DNA of 64,000 bases. It comes from Chionoecetes opilio (lineage: Eukaryota > Arthropoda > Malacostraca > Decapoda > Majidae). The notes under the pieces were generated by a model. The model saw only the letters and a list, made by a program, of their open reading frames with translations. It did not search any database and was not told the origin of the DNA. Position 1 is the stretch's first letter. Every line of letters starts with the position of its first letter. Location of the stretch: the NCBI GenBank assembly GCA_016584305.1, contig JACEEZ010022514.1, positions 137,371 through 201,370 on the forward strand. The letters are read 5' to 3'. Shown one piece after another: positions 26,995 through 39,300 of this stretch. Made by a program: the position numbers and the translations under genes.

Positions 26995-27040
<46 letters not shown>
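26995..27040. repeat. (ACAG)n microsatellite
   Basis: About eleven tetranucleotide units inside the composite repeat. Confidence 0.95.
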
Positions 27041-27088
27041 TCGGGGTGAAAACATAACTCCTCCAACTTCGTTGGCGGAGGAAATAAT

Positions 27089-27225
27089 GGTAGTAGTAGT
27101 AGCAGTAGTAGTGTTGGTAGTTCTGGTAATAGCAATAGTAGTTGTAGTGGTAATAGTTGAAGAAGTAGTAGTAGTAGTAGTAGTAGTAGCAATAGTAGTA
27201 ATGTAGTAGTAGTAATAGTGAGGGT
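27089..27225. repeat. (AGT)n microsatellite, interrupted
   Basis: TAG/TAGT-type trinucleotides with G and A variants, directly after the composite repeat; an equivalent (ATA/ATG) tract follows locus 2. Confidence 0.85.
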
Positions 27226-27895
27226 AAGCATTAAAAATAACCTAACTTTATTAAACCTTTACAAGTTGAATAAAAACCGAATATATTCAATTAAAAGAGG
27301 ATTAGAAATAAGTAACATTTATTAGCCCCTAATTTAAATATCAACTGAGTATGAATTTACAGTAGGAAGAGGTTCGACGTCACATATCCTAGATGAAAAA
27401 AATACATCATCTGAATGTAAGGGAGAAGAAAGATGGAGAGGGGGGGAGGGTAAATGCTGGAGAGATGGAGAGAAGGGAGGTAAAAGAGTGCAGAGGAGAG
27501 AGAGGAAAGGAGGAAAGGAGAGAAAAAAGAAAGATATAGACGGGAGGACGAAGAGTGTATATCGATGGTAAACTTGAAAATATGCAAATATCACCGTCAG
27601 GTAGGAAGCACAAGGGTGACGAATGGGATAGAGGAGGAAGAGGAGAGAGAGGTAGATATTTAACTGCATGGTATACGATGGGAGGGATAAGGGCAAAGGA
27701 AGATATTAAGGAAGAGGAGGAGTAGGAGGAGGGAGTTATACTTAAGGACGAAAAGAGAGTAAGGAAGAGAAGGAAAACAAGTGGAAGATGATGTTGAGGA
27801 GGAGGACGAGGAGGAGGAGGTGAGGTGAGAATACACAAGTTATTGGAGGGTGACGCAGAAAATCAGTGTTCGTTTGTTTGTTGGGAGACGAGAGA
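27226..27895. other. intergenic, purine-rich from about 27420
   Basis: GA-rich plus strand gives long Ser/Pro/Leu frames on the minus strand that reflect composition. No gene recognised. Confidence 0.5.
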
Positions 27896-27975
27896 GGAGG
27901 AAGGAAGGAAGGAAGAGAGGAGGAAGGAAGGAAGGAAGGAAGGAAGGAAGGAAGGAACGAACGAATGGAGGAAGG
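27896..27975. repeat. (GGAA)n microsatellite
   Basis: GGAAGGAAGGAA units with one AGAGAGGAGG break and a trailing AACG variant. Confidence 0.9.
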
Positions 27976-28223
27976 AAGGAAGAAATTGAGTGGGGAAGAC
28001 GAAATGGAAAACAAATCAAGGAACGAAAAGTATATTGACATGAAAAAATTGTATTAAAAAATAAAAGTATTGTTAAGAAAAGTTGACGTAAGGTAAAAAT
28101 TGTAAATTAAATGAATGAATGAATGGGTAAAAAAAGGAAGGAAAAATGTATAACTGAAAGTTGCAGTCGAAGATATGAATGAAAATAATGGGGAACGAAT
28201 GGTACTCGCCATAAAGAAATCAC

Positions 28224-28377
<154 letters not shown>

Positions 28378-28539
28378 AGCAAGACAGGAAAACATCAAAC
28401 ATTAAAAGATTGATGGAGTAATTTCCGAAAACTGATTCGCTCCGATCTAAAAAAAATTGGTGTTCTCGTGATTGACGATAATTCACTTTCAATCCACTTC
28501 GCTCATATTTCCTGCTGGGCTTTAGAAACTAAAACATTT

Positions 28540-28617
28540 TTTATCTACCTATCTATTTGTCTATCTATCTTTCTATCTCTATTTATATGTCTGTCTATTT
28601 ATCTATCTATATTTATT
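28540..28617. repeat. (CTAT)n degenerate microsatellite
   Basis: CTATCTATTTGTCTATCTAT-type tetranucleotides with substitutions. Confidence 0.8.
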
Positions 28618-28684
28618 ACAGATACATTAGAAATTCTGAAATTGTAAAACTGGCATATTGATGAGTTTAGTAATAGTTTTGATT

Positions 28685-28685
<1 letters not shown>

Positions 28686-28715
<30 letters not shown>

Positions 28716-28727
28716 TAATAATAATAG
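28686..28727. repeat. (AAT)n microsatellite
   Basis: ATAATAATA units with a single TGAT change, immediately before the composite repeat. Confidence 0.9.
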
Positions 28728-28730
28728 TAA

Positions 28731-29419
28731 CTAGGGGGGGGGCACTCGGTAGAGCGCATACCTCCGCCCGAATATTTCATCAATTGGTTGCTATGGCAAC
28801 AGTTGTGATCATATATATATATACTAGCCGCAAAGCCGCCCTCCGGGCGGACTTTTTGGCTAGCTCCTGCGGAGGGCTATTGGTGGGCCTTCGGCCCACC
28901 ACCTGTGTTTGGTGGGCCTTCGGCCCACCAAAACTTTGTCCATCACCCCATCCCTTTGTCATCACCCCATCACCCCCCACCCATTCACTCACCCATCACC
29001 CCACACCCATTACCCATCACCCCACCCATTCACTCACCCATTACCCATCACCCTACATCAAGGTTTCCTCAATTCTCGCAACCCACTTTTTTTTTCACAA
29101 TTCTCGCAAATAGGCTGCTAAAAAAAAGAAAACAAAAACTCCAAAAATGTGCCACATGAGGGGATTCCGCCACAGGGGGCGGCACCTATCGCGGACAGAC
29201 AGACACACACACACACACACTTTCGCTTATATTATTATAGATATGCACTCAGTATGAGTGCATACCTCCGGCCGAATATTTCATCATTTGGTTGCCATGG
29301 CAACAGTTGTCAATAGATTTCATCCAAAATTAAATCAGTTCATCCTTATACCAAATAGACTTGGTATACTGAGTTTGGTCCAAATCTATTGGTAACTTTT
29401 TGAGAAATTCTGTACACTA

Positions 29420-29472
<53 letters not shown>

Positions 29473-29516
29473 TCGGGTAGAAAACATAACCCCTCCAACT
29501 TCGTTGGCGGAGGTAA
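28731..29516 (+). repeat. composite dispersed repeat, locus 2
   Basis: Partial unit 28731-28806 (G-run, GGCACTCGGTAGAGCGCATA, CTCCGCCCGAATATTTCATC, GTTGCTATGGCAAC), an unrelated insert (28817-29238), then a full unit 29243-29516 with CTCCGGCCG, GTTGCCATGGCAAC (29291-29304), (ACAG)n 29424-29471 and CTCCAACTTCGTTGGCGGAG. The start GGCACTCGGTAGAGCGCAT resembles a tRNA A box, and GAGTTTGGTCCAAATC weakly resembles a B box, so a SINE-like origin is possible. Confidence 0.8.
28817..29238 (+). mobile_element. unclassified insert with CTAGCCGCAAAGCCGCCC start and hairpins
   Basis: Begins ACTAGCCGCAAAGCCGCCCT and ends TTTCGCTTATATTATTATAG. It contains the hairpin GGTGGGCC-TTC-GGCCCACC twice (28883-28901 and 28910-28929), a GGGCGG/CCGCCC inverted pair, CACCCCATCACCC tandem repeats (28940-29055) and a short CA run (29201-29220). 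Similar tail sequences occur in many invertebrate genomes, but I cannot assign a class. No coding capacity. Confidence 0.5.
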
Positions 29517-30220
29517 TAATGATAATGATGAAATAAACTACACGTGGTTTTCCTTTTGCTGTCTCAAAAGCATTTTCTCTTTATGCTCAAAAACTTTGTC
29601 AAAAGTAATAAAAAAAATCATAGTCAATACTCAAACACAAGTCTACTTCTCGCGCTAAGTCTTTTCAAACCCTCCCAACAGCTTTAAGACCGTGGGGGGG
29701 CAAGGCAAGGCCGGTGGTGTGTGTGTGAGCGAGAGTTTGCAGGGTGAGTAGCGGCCACCACAGTTCTTGAGTCTGGGCTGGGTCGCGAGGAAACCCTGTA
29801 ACGAGGGCGCTCCGGCTGTCTGTATGGAGTGGGGACCGTGTGTGCTGGGTTGTTAAAAAGCGTAATGGAAGGAAAACTTAAAGAGTAAATTGAGATGAGT
29901 GAAGGGAAAGGAAGAGAAAGATGAGAGGAATTGGATGAAACTACGACAAAAAAGAGAATAGGATAATGGCAGGATAATGTGTGTGTACTGCGCATTGCTC
30001 CTATTGGTAGTGTCTTTCGGTATTTGAGGCGCCACTTAATTTTAAAAAGCATATTTGAGTCCATAGAAGTGACAGGTGTGGCGGTGGTGGTGGTGGTGGT
30101 GTTAATTAGATGTTGCCTTACCTGTCGTCGATGCCTTGCCGCCTGTCCATTCCTCCATCAGGGGTTTTACGGCTTTAATATCCTCCTGCACCATCAGTTA
30201 GTTCCTCTGAAGGGTGGAAG
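29517..30220. other. intergenic, no recognised gene
   Basis: Includes a G-run at 29693-29700 and a GGTGGTGGTGG run at 30084-30099. No frame with recognisable homology. Confidence 0.45.
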
Positions 30221-30291
30221 GTGTGTGTGTGTGTGTGTGTGTTGTGTGTGTGTGTGAGTGTTTGTGTGTGTATGTGTATGTGTGTGTGTGT
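30221..30291. repeat. (GT)n microsatellite, interrupted
   Basis: GT array with TT, GA and TA interruptions. Confidence 0.95.
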
Positions 30292-30817
30292 TATATTGTT
30301 ATTCTTGCCACTATACACTCACACTATATCAACCACAACAACGACAGTAATAATAACAATGAATGACATTAATACTGTTGCTAATTGTAATGCTAGTAGT
30401 AACAGTAACATTATCTAGAATAGTATCTTTGGTAATTATTTGAAGCGACGTGTATTATCATGTCAGGTGAAGGTGAGGCAGCCATGACCTTTGTGTCTAT
30501 ATAATGGAGACCTTTTAGTGGGGGGGCCTATTTATTTTCGTAATTTTGAACTGTTAATTTTTGGCCACTGCTGTGGTTGTCTTCTATGATCATATAGGAT
30601 CATAAAAAATGATGTTGCCATTTTTTCTGACTGGTTTCTTATAGTATTATTTCCATTTTATAATTTCACAAACAAATCAGCAAAAAAATTATCAAAAAGT
30701 CAGGTACAGATACTATACATGAACAAACACTATGTATCGTTGGATAAATTTGGATGTTTTAGATTATAAATAAATCTTAACCAAGCAGGTAGTGAAATCT
30801 AAAGACAACAAACACAA
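30292..30817. other. AT-rich intergenic
   Basis: No gene or recognised repeat; a G-run of seven lies at 30521. Confidence 0.45.
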
Positions 30818-31275
30818 TTAGTGTCTTAAAGCATCGTCACATTTGGCGCAGTTGACGTACAGTATATCTCGGACGGTCGGATCAGCATAATCATCATTGT
30901 CGTCGTCGTCGAGTTCAGTTGCATCATCTTGTTTGATGTTCGTACATTCCTCCTCATCTGCTCCACACATGCACAGTTCTGAACAACTCAAATTCTGAGA
31001 GCGACAGGTGCAGCCAGAGGTGCACTTTGAATTCTTGCACCCGCATTTCACAAGGTGAGTGACAGCGTCTGGCGCTGGCGGCTCTTTGGGTGTGACTGGT
31101 ACAAGTCTGCCTTCCTCCATCATCCAACCATACTCTGTCGGAGATGGTATATTTGGGTTAGGCACGTTGTCATTCTGACAAACAATGGCCTGCAGATGAG
31201 CCCGGGAAATTGTTTCATATAATGTTCCTTAAGTCGGTGGTAACCTCTGAGCTTCAAGCTGTTTCTTGGTGATAA
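30818..31275 (-). pseudogene. cysteine-rich C-terminal tail of an Academ-like transposon protein
   Basis: Read from 31275 downward: GDLRWRLITKKQLEAQRLPP, a TAA stop (about 31231), then SRAHLQAIVCQNDNVPNPNI. The open piece 30818-31165 follows with PTEYGWMMEEGRLVPV, a PPAPDAVTHLVKCGCKN block and nine cysteines (CGC, KC, GCTC, SC, LCMC, EC), then an acidic DDDDNDD stretch. The order (dimer-like LRWR block, YGW, PAP, LVKCGC, Cys cluster) is one I know from many uncharacterised invertebrate proteins, and the Cys cluster parallels the tail of element 1. The nuclease segment of the same gene probably is 32007-32690, upstream on the same strand, pushed away by repeats. The stop indicates decay. Confidence 0.7.
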
Positions 31276-31735
<460 letters not shown>

Positions 31736-31991
31736 ACGATTAGACCGAATACTTTTTCGAGCGGAGGACGATTCGAGCGAATACTTTTTCGGGCGGAGGA
31801 GGATTCGAGCGCATACTTTTTCGAGCGGAGGACGATTCGAGCGAATACTTTTTCGAGCGAGGACGATTCGAGTGAATACTTTTTCGAGCGGAGGACGATT
31901 CGAGCGAATACTTTTTCGAGCGGAGGATGATTCGAGCGAATACTTTTTCAAGCGGAGGACGATTCGAGCGAATACTTTTTCGAGCGGAGGA
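31736..31991 (+). repeat. 32-bp minisatellite, eight copies
   Basis: Head-to-tail units of GAGGACGATTCGAGCGAATA plus CTTTTTCGAGCG, with single-base variants and one 30-bp unit near 31858. There are no spacers. It separates the two halves of the transposon gene. Confidence 0.95.
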
Positions 31992-32006
31992 CCAAATTAG
32001 TTTGCC

Positions 32007-32690
32007 TTAGTTTCTACGGACAATTGCAGTTAATTGGTGTTTAGCNTGTTCAAAATTTGCTCCAGGAAATGGTCGCTCTGTTTGCACACCGTGACGAATA
32101 TGTCTCTTACAAAGTGTGATATCGTCGAATAAATATAATGAACACATCCGCGTCAGGTGACTGGATGTTGAGTTGTGTTGCTCCTCGTGAACAGTGTCGA
32201 GACTGTGGAGGATTATTCTGGTATCAGCTTCTTCCTGGGAGCTGTGTAAATGTTGCACATTTATCTCATTAGAATAGACCTCTTGTCGTGAAGTCAAGGT
32301 AAAGGTTTTGTTTTTTTCCTCGAACATACGGTGAGCTTTCCTGGCCAGGTAAACAGTAAGTTCATCTTTTGTTCTGATACAGAAAATAAACTGTTTGACT
32401 GACACTTTTCCAACTGGAGTTGAGTGTGCTACATAGTATGCAGTTGGTGGCTTGGCACTTTGTCGTTGCTCCCTTGTAGCTGCTTTCAATGACGTAGCAA
32501 TGTCATAGCGGTCAAAGACCAGGTGGATTTCGTCATATGATTCGGTTCTCTTGTCCAGTATAGTGCACAAGTGTTGCGCCCACTGTGCACATGTCGTGAC
32601 CCATTGTGGTTTTCCCATTTCATGTACAAGTGCCATTCCGTCAATAAATGTCACCTTGGGAGGTAACGGGCCACCATTGTCAACTTCCAT
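32007..32690 (-). pseudogene. PIN/XPG-like nuclease segment of an Academ-like transposon protein
   Basis: Motifs in order on the minus strand: VTFIDGMALVHEMGKP (about residues 14-29), EIHLVFDRYD, SLKAATREQR, TKDELTVYLARKAHRMFEEK and SSQEEADTRIILHSLDTVHE. These match a widespread PIN/FEN-like family with acidic active-site residues (first D of FIDG, D of FDRYD, EEAD). The next acidic block, SPDADV, sits in the adjacent frame near 32155, so one frameshift is present. A single undetermined base is at 32046. XPG-like nucleases of this kind are reported as part of Academ transposases; here the match is by eye. No TIRs were found around this locus. Confidence 0.7.
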
Positions 32691-33229
32691 ACAGTTTTAT
32701 AGTTATTGATGTCAATATTATTGATGGTGTGTGGGCCGTTTAAGCTATCGTGAGCGGCTTGCCAAAATAAATACAGTATAGGTAAATACACACACTCCTT
32801 TCATTCACATTCATCTGCTTACTGAATTTTGTCATCTATTATTTACCTTTTTCTTAGCTTATGTTTTCCACATATTTCTTTATTGTGTTTTGGCAATTCC
32901 TAGTATACATATGCACTTGCATGACAGCATAGACATATCCACAGTCAAGGATACCAAAACAAACTAAATGGGTCCAGAACTGTGCTCGAAATGGTATTTG
33001 TTCTTTCTGCCATACGTTGAAATACAGTACTTTTCATCGTTTGAAAAAATTTCTTTTGCACATTAAATAAAAACTATAGAAATGTTTGGAGGAAGTCTGT
33101 TTAAGATTAGAAAGACTACTTCACTGAAGGAGTTTGAGACTGATCCTATGCTAGTATAAAGAGCATTATTCAAAAGTAGTTAAGGATGAGATTGTTATGC
33201 AGTAAAATCATGAATGAAAAGACACTCAC
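32691..33229. other. intergenic or 3' intron of the CARS1-like gene
   Basis: AT-rich, no further exon of the synthetase recognised although the protein should continue beyond exon E. Confidence 0.45.
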
Positions 33230-33328
33230 CTCATCACCCGAGGAAGACTTGTCTCCGAGAGGAACACCAAACATTTTCATCAGCTTCCAGACATAACTGT
33301 TGATATTCACCAGCAGCTGCGAGTTAAC
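33230..33328 (-). CDS. CARS1: CARS1-like exon E (intact)
   Basis: 99 bp, 33 codons, phase 0. Acceptor CTTGTGTCAG and donor GTGAGT are canonical. The peptide [20 protein letters not shown] corresponds to the region after the anticodon-binding helices where human CARS1 has a LxHMLKIFG sequence. No defects. Confidence 0.8.
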
Positions 33329-36300
33329 CTGACACAAGACCATTGAGTGACACATTAGCAGCCTGTATCAGTGTGTCATGAAAGACTCTACTGATCTATC
33401 CTTGATAATAGTCTTCTGCATGACAATGACTATCACTGATTTGTCCTTGATGATAATCTTCTGCATTACAATGACTACCAACTCTTATACCACACACCCT
33501 CAATCTTAGGAAACAATCCATTTCTCTTGTCTAGCAAGATCAATCTTATGGATAAGCTCAGTGATGGATTATGCAAGCCCTACCTGGGCCTCTCAGCTCA
33601 CTAAGATACATCACAACACCCTCTAGATCAGTGTTTCTTAACCTGGGGTGCTAGCACCCCCAGGGGGTGCTGAAATCAATTTTAGGGGGTGCTTGGGAAT
33701 GCTGCATATATGGCGGTACAATGTTAGAGTTCCTCGCAATGGATACAACAGTATCAAAGGGATACTTTTTGACAAGATTAGAATTTTTATTTGATAAACT
33801 TTAACCTCATTATACTGACTTTCAGTTGTACAGTCGGCGCAAAAAAACTTAGGACGCCAAAAAAGTTGGGGCGGGAATAACGTCCTTAGCTGTTTTGACA
33901 TTTTCGGTGGGAGCGATTGAATTTTTTTACGTTTTTTGTATATCTGGCAGTGTATTAGTTGTGTCTGCTGTAGATTCCTCACTCCTGCCCGCTCTGTATC
34001 TTCCAAGTCATCATAGGAAGAGGTTGTTGTGTTTGGTGCTCCAAACCTTCCTACACCACCCCCTTTTGCCCCTCCATCCTCTACCGCCTTCTCCAGGTCT
34101 AATAATGCATTATGCCGGGCAAATTTCTATCCATTGTGAAGAAGGCACATATAGTAACCCTGAAACCGAAGTGGTAAAACAATTGGCCAGATAGCGAGGG
34201 AGATGTGTTTTCCAAACATACCGTCTCGGTGTGGTGCAGGCGGGCACAGATGGGGGAGTTAGAGACTGTTTTGGCATGGAAAAAAGGGTCAGGGCGGCCA
34301 AGGAAAAACTTCAAAAAAGGGACTGTTTCAAATGCTCAGAAGATATGTTGATTTCAATAATTTTTTTGGGAGAGTTGATCAGTCTTCTTTGAAGTTTTTC
34401 TTGGTCGCCCTGACCCTTTCTTCCACCCCCAAAAAAGTCTCTAACTCACCATCTTGCGCCCGCCTGCACCACACCGAAACGGTATGTTTGGAAACACACA
34501 TCTCCCTCGCTATCTGGCCAAATTTGTTTCCCACTTCGACCAAAAGGGTTTAAACTATATGTGTATTCTTCACAATTGATAGAGTTTTGCCCGGCATAAG
34601 CATCAGTAGACCTGTAGGAGGCGGTAGAAGATGGAGGGGCAAATGGGGGTGTAGGAAGGTTGGAGACAAAACACAAAAAACCTCTTCCTATGATGACTTG
34701 GAAGATACAGACGGGCACCCAGCGAGGAATCTACAGCAGGAAACCCTAATACACTGCTAGATAACAAAAAAGGTAAAAAAAATTCAATCGCTCCACCGAA
34801 ATTGTCAAAACAGTAAGGACGTTTTTCCCCGCCCCAACTTTTTTGGCGTCCTAAGTTTTTTGCGCCGACTGTAGTAATCTTTCTGTAGTAGTGTAGCAAC
34901 CCGTAGTCTTTGTAACCAGATGTTAGCCAGAGTTAGGGGCTGCTGGACTTCCTAACCTGACTACAGGGGGGGCTGAGGTCGGAAAAGGTTAATAAACGCT
35001 GCTCTAGATCATACACAAGAAAACCTAAAAATCATTACCCGGGTTTCAAAAGCTACCACATCTAAAGAACTACCTTTTACCATGAAAAAGAAAGTCCTCA
35101 AGGTAAAAGACCACCTTCACATGAGAGGCACACAAACACTTGCCACAGTCCCAACAAACCCCACAACCCCAACATGGACATCACCCTCACACGCCAAGAA
35201 AATCAAATAGCACCTAGCATACATTATCACACAAATTTTATCACCACTTCCCACCTTTTCCTCCCAAACCGACAGCCAGAGGCATATCCATAATCAGATC
35301 ACCCATCGCTCAAAACCAATCACTCGAGGGACAACACTCGGCTGCTTGCACGGCCTCCAAGCATTTCCCATCCTTCAGGGGGGTCCTCCTTCCCCGTGGG
35401 GGACAGAGTCCAAACCCGGCCAGGCTTTCGGTGTGGACACCCCCCGGCTCTTCTGAGCAATCAGAAGAGACTGGGTGGGTCCATTGTGAATGCCTGTCCA
35501 GGAGCAACACAGCATCCCACACTACCAAACATTATTATGGAAGACTGCACATCACATATTCACACACGCCAATAATATAAAATAAACTCCATGGAGAGTT
35601 TCTCTCTGTAGGAAAATCCCGGGCAGGCTAGGTCTTTTTTAGGAGCTCGGAGCTGTTTTGACCAGGAGCATGAGGAAACAACGACATGATTTAGGGAAAA
35701 TTCCTGAAGTGTATCATCTGCATGAGATTACAGCAAACAACCATATACTGTGTGCCAATACTACCCTGACAACACATTTTCAGGGTAGTATTGGCTACCC
35801 TGTAGCCATTATAGTTTACTATAATTTTACTCATTTACCTATCAAGTATAGATATGCTTTCCCCCTTAAACAAATATAGATAAAAACTTAACAGTAAGCA
35901 TGACAGATTAAGGAACATTCCTCTCTACATTTAGCCCAAGAAACCACATCTTAGCCCATGCTCACCTGTGTGTGGCTGTTCATTTTACTTGTTGGCTTCA
36001 GTGAGCAGATCCCGAATGGTTGTCAAGAGCTGTCCTGGTGTCGATGTTGCACAGAGAGCTTGTGTACAGCCACTCTGTATTGGAATGATACACTCAACCC
36101 CTGCTTCTCAATTTGACTCACACAAACATACACACACAACACACTTTGGAAGAGGAGAAAAAAAAAATTTATTGGAGAGTCTTGATCATAGATGAGGAAA
36201 TGGTACAGACAATCAGACATGTCACCGAGGAAAATAGCATCAATTTAAAAGGAAAAAAAAAAATATGGAAGGTGTAATATACCAATATAATGGTGTACCA

Positions 36301-39300
36301 TCAACATTGTTAAGGTAAATGACCACCTAAGAGCTATTAGATGGGCTTTACAAGCAGGAATGTGGAGTCAGATTTTTTAATTCCAACTCTGTTCAGGAAA
36401 TGTTAAAGTAATCATCCAGCCCCATTTTTTCTTTGCATATTTATATTGAATGATCATTCAAAATACCTAATCCACAAAAAATAATTAATTTCCACGCCTT
36501 ATTTCCCTAAAAAACATGACTTTTGTAAAAAAAATACCATAATCAACTAATCTGCCCTCACTCATTGATGTTTACTATGATATTGGCAGGAGCCAATACC
36601 ATAAAACTCTATATACCATAATAATACTTTAGGTGTGAGTAAACGGGTTCATCAAACTTGCCATGTAAAATATTTTTTCAAATAATTTTAGATACTATTT
36701 GGATGCTTTTTGAATTAGGTGGATACGTTTTTCATATTGGACCCCTGGAGGTCACTGCCTACAGGCACGGTAAGCAAAAAAATAGGAATAAAAATTCTTT
36801 ATTTTTTCAAATTAGAAATATTTCTTAAATGAATATTTCAGCCATTATGACTTATTGGTATTTACGACTTGAGAATACCAACAATCAAAGTTTTACTAAA
36901 ATAATAATAATAACAACAACAACAACAACAATAATAACAATAATAATATAATAATAATAATAATAATAATAATGGTAATCAGAAAACCAAGTCAATGGCA
37001 AACTCAGCGAGATGCTTTGAATTCTATAAGCAAACTTTAGTATAAAGTAAAAACTTATAGTACAAACTTTAAGTGAGTCTTTGACCATCACTTTTTATCA
37101 TCCATAATACTCTATCCATTAAAAAGCTTAAAGTATTATGCAGTCGCGAGAGCCCTGACAGTCCTGTGATGGATACTTACTTTACCAATGGGACTTCAGC
37201 CCTCTTACTATTCTTGGTAAAAGCTTTTAGTATCTCATGACTGTGACAACTGATGAATTTATTCAGTCCTAGTTGATGCTTCCAATCCTGCTGCACTAAC
37301 AAAACATACTGGTAGCATGAGGGTCTCCTGTAAGGCACCTCAGGGCCGGCCCACTGGGTGCCGGACTGGCCTGCACGCCGCACCAGGTCCTGCACATTGA
37401 GGCTGAACTCTGTGATCATCTTGTAGTACTGACGTGACCCCTCCATTGTGTTGCTGCAAAGAATGACCCAAAGGAAACATTTCGTTGATTCACTCTTAGC
37501 AAGCTAGCTTGTATTGCTAACATGACCTTCAACTCACATAGGGTGCTATCCATATCAAAACAATCTATATGGGGCCGTTCAAAAATGACGTAATGCCTAA
37601 GGGGGGGGGGGGGGGGGGAGAGTTTGGTGGTGTTATGAGTGTGACAGTGGGGGGGAGGGGGGTAGCAGCCATGTGTTACATTACATTTTCAGATTACTTC
37701 AAATTAGTAAAGAAATTTAATAAATGTCAAAAGAACATTTTCATTTCAAATATATCTGGGATTCTTTGATATCATAACAAATTATTTAAGAAAAACCTAA
37801 CGATAATAATTTACATGTATTTAGGTTACTTATATAATTACATTTGAAAAAAAATGGAAAACCTACTTATTCGGGGGGGGGGGGGGGTATTAGCAGGTGC
37901 TATATAATTTTCTACGGGATTCTAGACATTTGTTACAAGGCGTGACAAGGGGGGGAGGGGGTAAAAAGTTATTTTTCAAAAAAGCATTTCATAGGTTTTG
38001 AATGGCCACTATAAAAATAAACATCAATGCATTTCATGGGTATGAAGTCATTTCTCTTAGGCTTGGAAACACTATTAATTGAAATACTCCATCCTGTGAG
38101 CCTTTCATATACCTCCCTACAAATATATTTTACTGTCTTATGGGATGCATGCAAGGCAAGCAGTATCTTTTATCCGCTTCATATATGCAATGTGAGACCA
38201 ATTTCTTTCAATAAACGATAATTCAGTTATGTGGAACTCTTTTTCTACATACATCTAAGGCTTAATTATTAACATGGCCTCTATGGGACTGACTCTTATT
38301 AAAGAGAGGAGTTTTACAATATCAACTTCTACTTCAGGTGCTGTCCTTGAATTTCTCTCGAAGAGACAATATACAAGGGACCAAAAAAAGTAGTTTGCAT
38401 TGCAAAAGGGAAAAAAAGGGAACAACATAGATAAAATAGTAAAAAAGCCGGGAACATTCACACATGACACACATACTTGCAGCACGTCATTCCCTACTAC
38501 ATCTTTCTTGCTACATCCCACGACCAAGCATCTATTAAAGCCACATTTTATGTGCCCCCCCCCCAAAAAAAAAAAGAAAAATATATATATAAATCATTTC
38601 AATCATTAAAGGTTCTTTATATTGTCATGTCATCGGCATTCTTCATTAATTCAAAGTCAAATTCAGTTCAAAATGTGGAGTCTTTGCATGTCATTTAAAA
38701 CCTAGTAAATTGAGCAAATCATTAGGGATTAGGAAGAGCTGGCATGGATTGGGAGGGATCAACACAATATATATTACCCATGACTGCCGTCAGAAAAATT
38801 GTATCAAATGAATAAAAAAAATTAAAAGATCAAATAAATAAATAAATAAATAAATAAATAAAATAAAATGAATACAATCTATGTGTTAGCTGGAGGCTGA
38901 ACAACTAACTTGCCTCTAGCATGAAGCACAACCAAATATTTTGTTACCATATTTTTCAGTATATGACATCTTTTTCTAGAAAAAATGGGTCTCAAAACTA
39001 CCCTGCGTCCTATACACTGAAGGCCAAAAATTTTATGCTTCCCTAGACATTATGTATTTTGCCCAGCAAGTAATGGATACTGCAACAAAGATGTTTATAA
39101 GATGTAATGTGAACAATTGCCTTAATGGCACCAAAGATAATATTGCTTATGGGAAAGTGAGTGAGCTTTCAGAGCCTGTTTTCAGTCCATTTGGTGGTGC
39201 AAAGTAGTTTGGGGTTTCCTAATGGCTGAGCAATGTTTTGATATATTAACCAACAATACAATATTTTATTATGGACTTTATGATGGGTTATAAATTATAA

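Larger units (their letters stand above)
33480..35545 (+). pseudogene. jockey-like LINE ORF2 C-terminal remnant in a CARS1 intron
   Basis: Plus-strand pieces in changing frames: [20 protein letters not shown] (about 33560-33620), then after the hAT insertion [20 protein letters not shown] (about 35010-35070), [20 protein letters not shown] (about 35265-35325) and [15 protein letters not shown] (about 35420-35470). This order matches the region after the RT in jockey-clade proteins. Many stops and shifts make it old. It is interrupted at 33621-35009 by a hAT MITE whose TSD falls inside this coding remnant. Confidence 0.7.

Noticed and set aside
30221..30418. Small Cys/Val peptide with hydrophobic tail
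   Set aside because: Starts inside the GT array; tail is ordinary AT-rich sequence.
31736..31991. CRISPR-like array
   Set aside because: Units are directly adjacent without spacers and the DNA is eukaryotic; it is a minisatellite.
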